This document shows positions 1-8,667 of a stretch of 64,000 nucleotides of DNA, piece by piece. The notes under the pieces are model-generated. The model worked only from the letters and a program-made list of their open reading frames with translations, had not been told where the DNA came from and searched no databases. The translations under genes and the position numbers were made by a program. The DNA is from Bacteroidales bacterium (GTDB lineage Bacteria > Bacteroidota > Bacteroidia > Bacteroidales > ML635J-15), in assembly GCA_003249955.1 (NCBI GenBank), contig QKHS01000015.1, positions 62,001 to 126,000 of the forward strand, given 5' to 3'. The stretch's first letter is position 1, and each line of letters begins with the position of its first letter.

Positions 1-77
1 GTTCCCCGGTCTTCCGTCTTCGGTCTTATTTAACAAAACATAAATAAAATATTCTGCTTCCTTTTCAAAAAAATTTC

Positions 78-85
78 TACATTTG
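78..85 (+). promoter_or_regulatory. -7 promoter box TACATTTG for the OmpH-like gene
   Basis: The octamer fits the Bacteroidota TAnnTTTG box and lies 22 bases before the ATG. No convincing -33 TTTG is seen at the usual distance. Confidence 0.55.
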
Positions 86-107
86 TAAAAACTAAATACA
101 AAAACAT

Positions 108-743
108 ATGGAAAATTCAAAATTCTCAAAAATCTCTCTCGTTATTAGTGGTATTGCATTGGCTACAAGTATTGTTGTATTGATTATTTCGTTTACAGGA
201 AATAAAGGCGGAACAACAAACAGTAACCCGAATCCGGGTGCAATTACAAAAGATTCTTCGGGACTTGTAAATATCGCATATGTAAATCTTGACACTCTTT
301 TACTGGAATATAAATATTCAATTAAATTAAACGAAGATTTTCTGACCGAACAGGCCAAAGCAAAAGGAAATCTGGAAGCCAGAATGAAAGCTTTTGAAAC
401 AAAATACAATGCTTTCCAGGAAAAAGCACGCCTCGGCAGCTTTATTTCTCAGGCAAGTATGGAATCGCAACAAAACGAACTCGTTCAGGAACAAAACAAT
501 ATACAGAAACTGCAGGAAGATCTCAGTCAGCAACTTATGGATCAGCAAACTGCTCTTAACGCTGAATTATATGATACTGTTATGAATTTCGTTAAAGAAT
601 ACAATAAAGACGGCCGCTACATGTTAATTCTGGGGAATGCAGCAGGCAGCAGCATTTTATATGCGGAATCAGGAATGGATATTACCCGCGACGTTTTGGA
701 ACAATTGAACGAAAGATATGCAAAAACACAGGCTGGACAATAG
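108..743 (+). CDS. OmpH/Skp-family periplasmic protein
   Basis: A 211-residue protein with an N-terminal hydrophobic segment (about residues 8-30) that is either a signal anchor or an uncleaved signal peptide. It is followed by a Gly/Asn/Pro linker and the motif IAYVNLDTLL, which opens the OmpH/Skp fold. Residues about 75-155 are a Lys/Glu/Gln-rich coiled coil, and the tail (ILGNAAG...LYAESGMDIT) matches the closing strand of OmpH proteins. Skp-like proteins hold unfolded outer-membrane proteins in the periplasm. Many Bacteroidota carry several paralogs, so this copy may have another client. It is cotranscribed with the next gene, which begins 6 bases after its stop. Confidence 0.8.
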   Translation: MENSKFSKISLVISGIALATSIVVLIISFTGNKGGTTNSNPNPGAITKDSSGLVNIAYVNLDTLLLEYKYSIKLNEDFLTEQAKAKGNLEARMKAFETKYNAFQEKARLGSFISQASMESQQNELVQEQNNIQKLQEDLSQQLMDQQTALNAELYDTVMNFVKEYNKDGRYMLILGNAAGSSILYAESGMDITRDVLEQLNERYAKTQAGQ

Positions 744-749
744 TCTGAT

Positions 750-2000
750 ATGAGCTTTACCGGAAATTACTTCGGACGGTTTAACGCCGGAGAAAAAATA
801 TTTAACAATAATCCCTGTCATGACACAGGGATTATTGTTGTTATACCATGCTATAACGATCATTTTATCTTTAACACCCTAAAATCACTTGATAACGCTA
901 AACCGGCATCTGTAAAAACAGAAGTTATTGTGATTGTAAATTCAGGCGAAAACACCTCCTCCGAAATTGTAAATGCAAACCGTGATATTTTCCGTAAACT
1001 GCTTTCAAATCAAGCCTCAGAAACATATAATAACTTCAAATTGCTTGTTCATAATGTTGAAAACACTCCTAAGAAAAAAGCAGGTGTAGGTCACGCCAGA
1101 AAAACGGGAATGGACGAGGCTATACACCGTTTCAACTCAATAAACAATCCCGGTGGAATAATTGCATCTCTGGATGCCGATTGTCTTGTAAGTGAAAACT
1201 ACTTTCAGGAAATAGAAAATTATTTTATCAATAACCCCGGGTCAGGAGCCTGCACATTGCAGTTCAGGCATAATTTTGATTATACGGTTTATAGTAATGA
1301 GATTATTTCTGCATGTATGCTATACGAGATTTATCTCCGGTATTTCAGATTATCCCTGCAATATTGCGGATTTCCATATCCGTTGCATACAATAGGTTCG
1401 TGCTTTTGTGTAAATGCCGGAACTTATGTAAAAGCAGGCGGAATGTCTCAGCGTCAGGGCGGAGAAGATTTTTACTTTCTGCATAAGCTGGCCCCTATGA
1501 CTAAAGTAGGTAAAATTAATAAAGCTGTTGTATTCCCGTCTCCGCGAATTTCCGACAGAGTTCCTTTCGGTACAGGCCCTGCTGTAAATAAAATTATCAG
1601 CGAAAAAACTTATAATGTCTATAACTTTGAGCTTTTTACAATTCTTAAGAAATACTATTCAGTGTTCGTAATTCTTTACAGCACAGAAAACATATCTTCA
1701 GTTATACCGGAAGAGATAATTGATTTTTATGGTAAAACAGAAATTGAAGTTATAATAAAAGAGTGTAAAGACAATACCGGCAATTTGCAGGCATTCAACA
1801 AACGTATGTTTTCAAAATTTGATGCTTTTTTTGCCGTCAGGTTTTTAAACTCATTTGATACAAACAGTAAGTTCCCTCCTGTCGATATTATAACAGCCGC
1901 AAAACAACTTTTCGAAACAACACTAACAAAATCTGATTACAACAGTATTGAAGAATTGTATAGTTTAATGGTGAAAGCAGATGAATGTGATCCTGCATAG
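750..2000 (+). CDS. Family-2 glycosyltransferase
   Basis: A 416-residue GT-A glycosyltransferase. The nucleotide-sugar fold starts at GIIVVIPCYND (residues about 27-37) and the metal-binding DxD is LDADC, with aspartates 142 and 144. The later GGEDF motif is the usual acceptor-side acidic element of GT2 enzymes. No membrane segment is evident, so it should act at the cytoplasmic face on a lipid or protein acceptor. The gene starts 6 bases after the OmpH-like gene. The first 26 residues have no family counterpart, and their coding DNA contains a perfect 15-bp inverted repeat (804-839). Donor and acceptor cannot be read from sequence. Confidence 0.85.
   Translation: MSFTGNYFGRFNAGEKIFNNNPCHDTGIIVVIPCYNDHFIFNTLKSLDNAKPASVKTEVIVIVNSGENTSSEIVNANRDIFRKLLSNQASETYNNFKLLVHNVENTPKKKAGVGHARKTGMDEAIHRFNSINNPGGIIASLDADCLVSENYFQEIENYFINNPGSGACTLQFRHNFDYTVYSNEIISACMLYEIYLRYFRLSLQYCGFPYPLHTIGSCFCVNAGTYVKAGGMSQRQGGEDFYFLHKLAPMTKVGKINKAVVFPSPRISDRVPFGTGPAVNKIISEKTYNVYNFELFTILKKYYSVFVILYSTENISSVIPEEIIDFYGKTEIEVIIKECKDNTGNLQAFNKRMFSKFDAFFAVRFLNSFDTNSKFPPVDIITAAKQLFETTLTKSDYNSIEELYSLMVKADECDPA
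804..839 (+). repeat. Perfect 15-bp inverted repeat with 6-base loop inside a coding region
   Basis: AACAATAATCCCTGT (804-818) is the exact reverse complement of ACAGGGATTATTGTT (825-839), with CATGAC between. It lies in codons 19-30 of the glycosyltransferase gene and would form a strong mRNA hairpin. No T-run follows, so it is not a standard terminator. Confidence 0.85.
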
Positions 2001-2128
2001 AATCATGTAAACAGAACATCTGAAATTTGAACCCGGATTCTTTCTGCACTAACAATTATGAACTAAATCCGTTTTCGGTTTTTATATCTCACAAAATTTT
2101 CCGTTCTTTACGGGTTAATTTTTTACAG

Positions 2129-4903
2129 ATGCAAGGTCAGGATAAAATATCATTAAGGGGAGTAAGAGTTCATAATTTAAAAAATATAGATGTAGAAATC
2201 CCGCACGGAAAACTGGTTGTTATTACAGGCCTTTCGGGTTCAGGAAAATCATCACTCGCATTTGACACTCTGTTTGCCGAAGGACAACGCAGGTATGTTG
2301 AAAGTCTTTCATCATATGCACGACAGTTTCTGGGAAGAATGAACAAACCCGAAGTTGATTTTATCGACGGCATCCCTCCTGCCATTGCAATACAACAAAA
2401 AGTAAATACACGAAATCCCCGCTCAACAGTTGGCACATCAACCGAAGTTTACGATTATCTTAAGTTGCTCTTTGCCCGCATCGGAAAAACAATTTCGCCC
2501 GTCTCAGGCACAGAAGTTAAGCGTCACTCTGTAGCAGATGTGGTTGATGAAATTTCAAAATTTAACGAAGGAACAAAAGTACTTATCTGTTTTCCATACA
2601 GTTTTAATAACTCACAAAGTGCCGAAAGCCAGTTGGAGCAGATCTTAAAACAAGGATATACCAGATTGGTATGTAATAATGAGCTTATAAAAATTGAAGA
2701 TTTTGCAAAGGATAAAAACAAGCACAATATTGATGAAATACGTATTGTTCTCGACAGAATTGTTGTAAAACCTGAAGATAATCTGAGTGCAAGAATTGCA
2801 GACTCAGTACAGACTGCCTTTTTTGAAGGGCACGGAGAATGTTGTGTTATGGCAGTTGAAGACGAGAATCAGCAAAACCTGCATTTCTCAAACCGCTTCG
2901 AAGCAGACGGGATGGAATTTGAATTACCGACAGAACATATGTTCAGCTTTAATAATCCAATAGGAGCCTGCCCTCTTTGCGAAGGATTCGGAAAAGTCCT
3001 CGGTATTGACGAAGATCTGGTTGTCCCTGATAAAAGCCTGAGCATTTACGATGATGCTGTTATGTGCTGGAAAGGTGATGTTATGCAGGAATGGAAACAC
3101 GATTTTATCAGAAAATCTGCAAAATATCAGTTTCCCGTACATCGCCCTTACTATGAACTAAGTGCTGAGCAGAAAGATTTTCTTTGGTACGGCAATGATG
3201 AAGTTTCAGGCATTCACAACTTCTTTGACTATCTCGAAACCAAGAAACAAAAAATACAATACCGGGTAATGATTTCACGCTATCGCGGAAAAACAACCTG
3301 TCCCGAATGTAAAGGGAAAAGATTAAAAAAAGAATCCCAATATGTGAAAATTTACGGTAAATCAATAGGCGATCTCATCGACATTCCGATTGACGAATTA
3401 CTTAACTTTTTCAAAGAAACACAATTTTCGGAATTTGAGTTGGGTGTAGCAAGCAGATTACTGGAAGAAATAAAACTAAGGCTTGACTCCATAATAGATG
3501 TAGGCCTCCGTTATCTTACACTTAACCGTCTGTCATCAACCTTATCGGGTGGCGAATCGCAAAGAATAAACCTGGCTACAATTTTTGGTTCAGGACTGGT
3601 CGGATCACTTTACATTCTCGATGAACCAAGCATAGGCCTTCATCCCCGTGATACGCAAAACCTTATCAAAGTGCTAAAAAACCTTCGCGACAGAGGCAAT
3701 ACCGTAGTTGTTGTGGAACATGACGAAGAAATAATCCGCTCGGCAGATTATATTATTGATATTGGCCCGCTGGCAGGTAATTTCGGCGGAGAAGTTGTTT
3801 TTGCAGGAGAACTGGAAGAGATGATAAAGTCTGCCGATACTCTGACTGCAAAATACATAAAAGGAGAACTGAAAAACCCTGTAACACTTAAGCCGGCTGT
3901 TTGGAAGAATTACATTGAAATAGTCGGAGCCAGATATAATAATCTGAAAAATATTGATGTAAAATTTCCGCTGGGAGTCATTACAGCAATAACAGGAGTT
4001 AGCGGATCAGGAAAAACCAGTCTTATAAAAGGCATCTTGTACCCGGCATTAAAAAAGCAGCTCGGGCACTTTTCCGACAAAACCGGAGAACACACGAGAC
4101 TTGCAGGAGATTTTCATCTTACCGGAGACATAGAGTATGTTGATCAGAATCCTATCGGAAAATCATCAAGATCAAATCCTGCAACATATATAAAAGCATT
4201 TGATGAAATAAGAAAACTGTTTGCAGAACAGAAACATGCAAAGGCAAACGGCTACAAACCTTCACATTTTTCGTTTAATGTTCCGGGAGGACGATGCGAA
4301 GTATGTCAGGGAGAAGGCGAGATTACTGTTGAAATGCAGTTCATGGCCGACGTACATCTGGTTTGCGAAGCCTGCAACGGAAAAAGATTTAAAGAAGAAA
4401 TACTGGAAGTAAAGTACAGAGATAAAAGCATTTATGATGTTCTGGAAATGCCGATATCAGAAGCTGTTGAATTTTTCGGTTCAGGATCAGGACGTACAGA
4501 GAAAAAAATTGCTGAATTATTGCAAAACTATCTTGACGTAGGGCTTGGATATGTAAGACTCGGACAGTCTTCAAACACATTAAGCGGCGGAGAAAGCCAG
4601 AGGATAAAACTTGCCAGTTTTCTCAGTCACGAAAAATTATCTCCGGCAATTTTTGTTTTCGATGAACCTACAACAGGTCTGCATTTTCATGACATCAGCA
4701 AATTATTAAAGTCTTTTGACAAAATGAGAGCTAAAGGACATACTCTCATAATAATCGAGCATAATCCTGAAGTTATCCGGTTTGCAGATTGGGTAATAGA
4801 CCTGGGACCTGACGGCGGAAACAAAGGAGGAAATCTTGTTTTTGCAGGAACTCCTCAGGAACTTAAAAACTGTAAAGAATCCGAAACAGGAAAAGTATTA
4901 TAG
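2129..4903 (+). CDS. uvrA: Excinuclease ABC subunit A (UvrA)
   Basis: A 924-residue DNA damage-recognition ATPase of nucleotide excision repair. Two ABC modules are complete. The first Walker A is GLSGSGKSS near residue 34, the second is GVSGSGKTS, and each module carries an LSGGESQR signature followed by a DEP Walker B. Zinc-binding CxxC pairs occur at about 281/284 and 391/394, and again in CEVC/CEAC of the second half. I place the start at the ATG at 2129: the upstream in-frame TTG (2027) would add 34 residues unlike any UvrA N-terminus, and [11 protein letters not shown] is typical. No uvrB or uvrC is in the window, as is common in this phylum. Confidence 0.97.
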   Translation: MQGQDKISLRGVRVHNLKNIDVEIPHGKLVVITGLSGSGKSSLAFDTLFAEGQRRYVESLSSYARQFLGRMNKPEVDFIDGIPPAIAIQQKVNTRNPRSTVGTSTEVYDYLKLLFARIGKTISPVSGTEVKRHSVADVVDEISKFNEGTKVLICFPYSFNNSQSAESQLEQILKQGYTRLVCNNELIKIEDFAKDKNKHNIDEIRIVLDRIVVKPEDNLSARIADSVQTAFFEGHGECCVMAVEDENQQNLHFSNRFEADGMEFELPTEHMFSFNNPIGACPLCEGFGKVLGIDEDLVVPDKSLSIYDDAVMCWKGDVMQEWKHDFIRKSAKYQFPVHRPYYELSAEQKDFLWYGNDEVSGIHNFFDYLETKKQKIQYRVMISRYRGKTTCPECKGKRLKKESQYVKIYGKSIGDLIDIPIDELLNFFKETQFSEFELGVASRLLEEIKLRLDSIIDVGLRYLTLNRLSSTLSGGESQRINLATIFGSGLVGSLYILDEPSIGLHPRDTQNLIKVLKNLRDRGNTVVVVEHDEEIIRSADYIIDIGPLAGNFGGEVVFAGELEEMIKSADTLTAKYIKGELKNPVTLKPAVWKNYIEIVGARYNNLKNIDVKFPLGVITAITGVSGSGKTSLIKGILYPALKKQLGHFSDKTGEHTRLAGDFHLTGDIEYVDQNPIGKSSRSNPATYIKAFDEIRKLFAEQKHAKANGYKPSHFSFNVPGGRCEVCQGEGEITVEMQFMADVHLVCEACNGKRFKEEILEVKYRDKSIYDVLEMPISEAVEFFGSGSGRTEKKIAELLQNYLDVGLGYVRLGQSSNTLSGGESQRIKLASFLSHEKLSPAIFVFDEPTTGLHFHDISKLLKSFDKMRAKGHTLIIIEHNPEVIRFADWVIDLGPDGGNKGGNLVFAGTPQELKNCKESETGKVL

Positions 4904-4972
4904 TTATCGTCAACAACTGACAACCCTAAAGTCCGGGGCATCTAAAGCAAGTATTTCAGTATTCTGTTTTAT

Positions 4973-5530
4973 CTAAAACTGTACACATGCCTTGATAACA
5001 GGATTGGGATACGGGCTTAAACGGGTTTCGTTAAAATTATATAAAAACATCAGTAGCATGTAAGATTTTGAACCCACCGGAGTTTGGAATGCGATGCCGG
5101 CCAAAGGTGTTCCTATCCACTTGATAGTAGTCCCCGGGAAATCGTAATAATTGCTGATATTTATAACTGAATATTCGCCATATAACAAAACCCCTGTACC
5201 TTCATACACAGGCAAAGCCTCTCCTATATTTTTTATCAGTGTAAAACTTGCAAATACATTTCCCCCGTACATACTCCCCTCATATCCGTAATAATCATAA
5301 CGCGCAAAAGTGTAATTAATTCCGGTTCCTGCCGATATGCGGTTTGTAATTCTGTAGCCTATAACAGGATTTAATGCCACATAAGTATATGAGCCAAAAG
5401 CCAAACCTATATCCCCTCCCCAGAATATTCTTTGTTTAACGTCAGGTTCATTTTCAAGATATTGTGCATTGACTGTACTTACTACAGAAAATAACAGCGA
5501 AACCAAAATTATCAATCTGATTTTTTTCAT
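4973..5530 (-). CDS. Small outer-membrane beta-barrel-like protein
   Basis: A 185-residue protein with a signal peptide (cleavage near VNAQ) followed by alternating hydrophobic/aromatic strands and a terminal CVQF. This is the pattern of an eight-strand-type outer-membrane barrel. Its ATG shares one base with the stop of the upstream GH3/serine hydrolase gene (TGATG), so the two are translationally coupled. The in-frame TTG one codon earlier is a less likely start. I recognise no specific family. Coupling suggests it anchors or assists the hydrolase, but that is inference. Confidence 0.7.
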   Translation of the reverse strand: MKKIRLIILVSLLFSVVSTVNAQYLENEPDVKQRIFWGGDIGLAFGSYTYVALNPVIGYRITNRISAGTGINYTFARYDYYGYEGSMYGGNVFASFTLIKNIGEALPVYEGTGVLLYGEYSVINISNYYDFPGTTIKWIGTPLAGIAFQTPVGSKSYMLLMFLYNFNETRLSPYPNPVIKACVQF

Positions 5531-8529
5531 CAATCCGGATTATTAAGTGACTTTATACTTTTATCATTACTTAAAATTGCACGATAAAACACTTCCTCAA
5601 TATTGGTCCTTACATTCATTTTAATAATTTTCCAGTTTTCAGCATTCGGACATACTCTGTTGGAGTTAAATACGTAAATCATATCATAATAAGGATCTGC
5701 CCAAACCATTGTTCCCGTATAACCGCTATGTCCGTATGCAAGATTTGATGCGCTGCCGCTACCCAATCCTTTGGTAGTGTCTCCGGGCTGAGGCTTGTCC
5801 CATGCAATTCCACGGCGGTTTACAACAGAATCAAACTGATATTTTGTAAACAGTTCTATCGTCTCAGGCTCAATATATTTCACGCCGCCATATTCTCCTT
5901 TATCCAGATACATCTGCATCATTTTGGCAACATCATTTGCAGAAGCAAACAATCCGGCATGCCCTGATATTCCGCCAAGCATTGCAGACCCCTGATCGTG
6001 CACATAACCATGTAATTGCTGCTTACGAAAGACCAAATCATTTTCCGAAGGCGTTATAACTGATTTGTCAAATTTCTTAAGAGGCTGATAACACATAGTC
6101 CACGCCCCTAAAGATGCATAAAAAGTGCTATCCAGATATTCAGTATATTTCATGTTGGTTGCCTGTTCTATAAATAAAGGGAACAGGTAAAATCCCAGAT
6201 CCGAATACACATACTTCCCGTAAGGGTTTTTGTCAGACTTCCTGATAGCTTCAAAAATGCTGTCCCTGTATGTTTTCGAAATATACATTCCTTCTGCAAC
6301 CTGAACCGGGTAATCTTCAGAATATGTGTTGCTGTAATATTCTGATCTGTCTGCTTCTGTTTTAATTGTTCCCTTGTAAAACGGTATCCATGATTTAAAT
6401 CCTGCGCGATGAGTAAGAATGTCAAAGAAAGTAAAATCTTCCTTGTCTGAATTCTGTAACTCCTTTACATATTTCGATAATTTATCATCAAGACTATATT
6501 TCTTTTCATCATAAAGTTTCATCAGGGAAGGTGTCACCCCCATTACTTTGGTAACCGATGCCAGATCGTAAAGATCCAGATCCCTTACAGCAGTTTCTTT
6601 TGAATTTGTATGATACCCGAATGATTTCTGATAAAAAACAATTCCCTTCCTTGCTCCTACTATCTGAGCCCCCGGAAAAGCCCCTGCATTAACGGCATCG
6701 TCCATTATTGAATCTACCTTATACAACAGTCGGGAATCAACTCCGGCTTCTTCCGGGACACGTGTATATTTCAACCTTATCTTTTCGGTGCTGTACCCGC
6801 AGCCAACCGGGAAGTCCTGGCCTGCAGTTACCGGCAATCTCCCCAATGCAGGAATACCTCCGAAGATAAGCTGAGCAGAAAAGTCATTTGTAATTTCCCA
6901 ATCATTATAAGAAACAATGACAGCACTGCACTTGCCGGCATTTTTGAAATAAGCAAGACTGTACGGATTTGCAAAAACATCAAGAATCAGATTTGTTTTT
7001 AATGTAAGCTCATCAACAAACTGAACCGTCTCGCCGGTTATTCCGAATTTCTTTGAAGCTGATCTGTTTGTGTTATGAATTCCGGCAATTACCACATCAT
7101 ATTCTGCAAGTAAGTTTAAAAGTCCTTCACGCCCATACTTTACTACCGCAACGGAATAAATAAAATCATCTGTCTTTGCATAATATTTTAGTCTGTTCTG
7201 AAAACTGCTTAAATCCGTATTGCCAAAACTTACTGTAGCTATTTTGAGTGTATCAAGATTTTTGATCGGGATAACAGAGTTTTTATTCGATGCCAATGTT
7301 ATTGCATTTTCAATTAATCGTTGTTGCATCAACTTTGCATCCATACTGTTTAAATCGCCATACAGATTATCTGTGGAAACCGGTTGGAAATTATTTAATC
7401 CGGCCCAATACTTAGCCATTAATACTTTACGGCATCTTGCGTCTATTTCTTCCTGAGTTATTAAACCATCTGAAACCGCCTTTTTAATTTCTCCTATAAC
7501 AAGTCCTATATCATTCGGAAAAAGCAAGATATCATTCCCTGCCAAAAGAGCTTTTACATCAGCCTCGCCAGGTTTAAAATTATTTGCAACACCTCCCATA
7601 TTCATAGCATCAGTAAAAACAAGACCTTTAAAGCCTATATCCTCTTTAAGCAAGCCTTTAACAGCTTTCGGGGATAATGTCGTTGGAGTATTCTTTGATG
7701 AATCTATTGCCGGAACAAACAAATGAGCTACCATAAAACAGCCTATTCCTTTTTTTGTAAGGTATCTGAAAGGGTATAGTTCCAGTGAATCAAGTCTCGC
7801 CATGCTGTGATTTATTTGCGGCAAAGATTTATGAGAGTCAACATTTGTGTCTCCATGTCCCGGAAAGTGTTTCCCTGTCGCAAGGACTCCGTTGTCCTGC
7901 ATTCCCGACATATATTGATATGACTTTAATGCGACATTGTATTTATCTTCTCCGAAAGACCTGTCATTTATAACCGGATTCGAAGCATTATTGTTTACAT
8001 CACAAACCGGAGCAAAATTAACATGAACCCCTACCCTTTTAAGTTGTCTGGCAAACTCGGCACCCATTTCATAAATAAGCTTATCGTTCTGAATTGCTCC
8101 AAGCATCATTTGCCTGGGATATAAAACCACAGAATCCAAACGCATGCTCAAAGACCATTCTGCATCCATAGAAATTAAAAGAGGAACCTTGCTTATACTC
8201 TGATATTTATTTATAAGGTTTACCTGCCTGTATGGCCCGCCCTGCATAAAAATCAACCCACCTATTCCGTATTCGCTTATAAGTTCTGATATATGTTGTT
8301 CGTGACCGGCACCTTTGTCAGAATATGCCTGTACCATCAGCAACTGAGCAATTCTTTCATCCGGACTAAGACTGTTAAAAACAGAATCAACCCAAACAGA
8401 ATCTGCAGAATAAAACGGAGGGTCAATACTGTCTGAACCTGATACAATCTTATAATCTTCAAGTGACATTTTAACATTAAGTACACTCAGCACTAAGGTA
8501 AACAGAACTATTCCCGAAATTCTCCACAT
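5530..8529 (-). CDS. GH3 beta-N-acetylglucosaminidase (NagZ-like) fused to a class-C beta-lactamase-like serine hydrolase
   Basis: A 999-residue exported protein with an N-terminal signal or anchor segment. Residues about 45-390 form a GH3 domain carrying the NagZ hallmark KHFPGHGDT (Lys220-His221 onward) and the DSH loop with His233, the general acid/base of NagZ enzymes. A GH3 C-terminal-like domain follows (about 400-590). Residues about 610-985 are a beta-lactamase/DD-peptidase-type serine hydrolase with SVTK (Ser658, Lys661), a YSD triad and HSG near the end. Such fusions occur in Bacteroidota and suggest extracytoplasmic muropeptide or cell-wall sugar processing. It is coupled to the small barrel protein downstream. 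Confidence 0.9.
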   Translation of the reverse strand: MWRISGIVLFTLVLSVLNVKMSLEDYKIVSGSDSIDPPFYSADSVWVDSVFNSLSPDERIAQLLMVQAYSDKGAGHEQHISELISEYGIGGLIFMQGGPYRQVNLINKYQSISKVPLLISMDAEWSLSMRLDSVVLYPRQMMLGAIQNDKLIYEMGAEFARQLKRVGVHVNFAPVCDVNNNASNPVINDRSFGEDKYNVALKSYQYMSGMQDNGVLATGKHFPGHGDTNVDSHKSLPQINHSMARLDSLELYPFRYLTKKGIGCFMVAHLFVPAIDSSKNTPTTLSPKAVKGLLKEDIGFKGLVFTDAMNMGGVANNFKPGEADVKALLAGNDILLFPNDIGLVIGEIKKAVSDGLITQEEIDARCRKVLMAKYWAGLNNFQPVSTDNLYGDLNSMDAKLMQQRLIENAITLASNKNSVIPIKNLDTLKIATVSFGNTDLSSFQNRLKYYAKTDDFIYSVAVVKYGREGLLNLLAEYDVVIAGIHNTNRSASKKFGITGETVQFVDELTLKTNLILDVFANPYSLAYFKNAGKCSAVIVSYNDWEITNDFSAQLIFGGIPALGRLPVTAGQDFPVGCGYSTEKIRLKYTRVPEEAGVDSRLLYKVDSIMDDAVNAGAFPGAQIVGARKGIVFYQKSFGYHTNSKETAVRDLDLYDLASVTKVMGVTPSLMKLYDEKKYSLDDKLSKYVKELQNSDKEDFTFFDILTHRAGFKSWIPFYKGTIKTEADRSEYYSNTYSEDYPVQVAEGMYISKTYRDSIFEAIRKSDKNPYGKYVYSDLGFYLFPLFIEQATNMKYTEYLDSTFYASLGAWTMCYQPLKKFDKSVITPSENDLVFRKQQLHGYVHDQGSAMLGGISGHAGLFASANDVAKMMQMYLDKGEYGGVKYIEPETIELFTKYQFDSVVNRRGIAWDKPQPGDTTKGLGSGSASNLAYGHSGYTGTMVWADPYYDMIYVFNSNRVCPNAENWKIIKMNVRTNIEEVFYRAILSNDKSIKSLNNPD

Positions 8530-8626
8530 ATCGTTTTTTTTACAAATTTTAAAAAAATAAGCCTTTGTCAGACCGGATATTCAAAAGTTTTTTAACATCA
8601 AAACGTTAATTGCTATTAATAAATTA

Positions 8627-8634
8627 TATTTTTG
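8627..8634 (+). promoter_or_regulatory. -7 promoter box TATTTTTG for the sensor kinase
   Basis: TAnnTTTG-type box 33 bases upstream of the kinase ATG, in the intergenic space shared with the divergent GH3 gene. Confidence 0.5.
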
Positions 8635-8667
8635 CTATTGGAATAAATATCAGTATCACAATCAATT

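Noticed and set aside
2027-2128. 34-residue N-terminal extension of UvrA from a TTG codon
   Set aside because: The extension has no counterpart in UvrA proteins; the ATG at 2129 gives the normal N-terminus.
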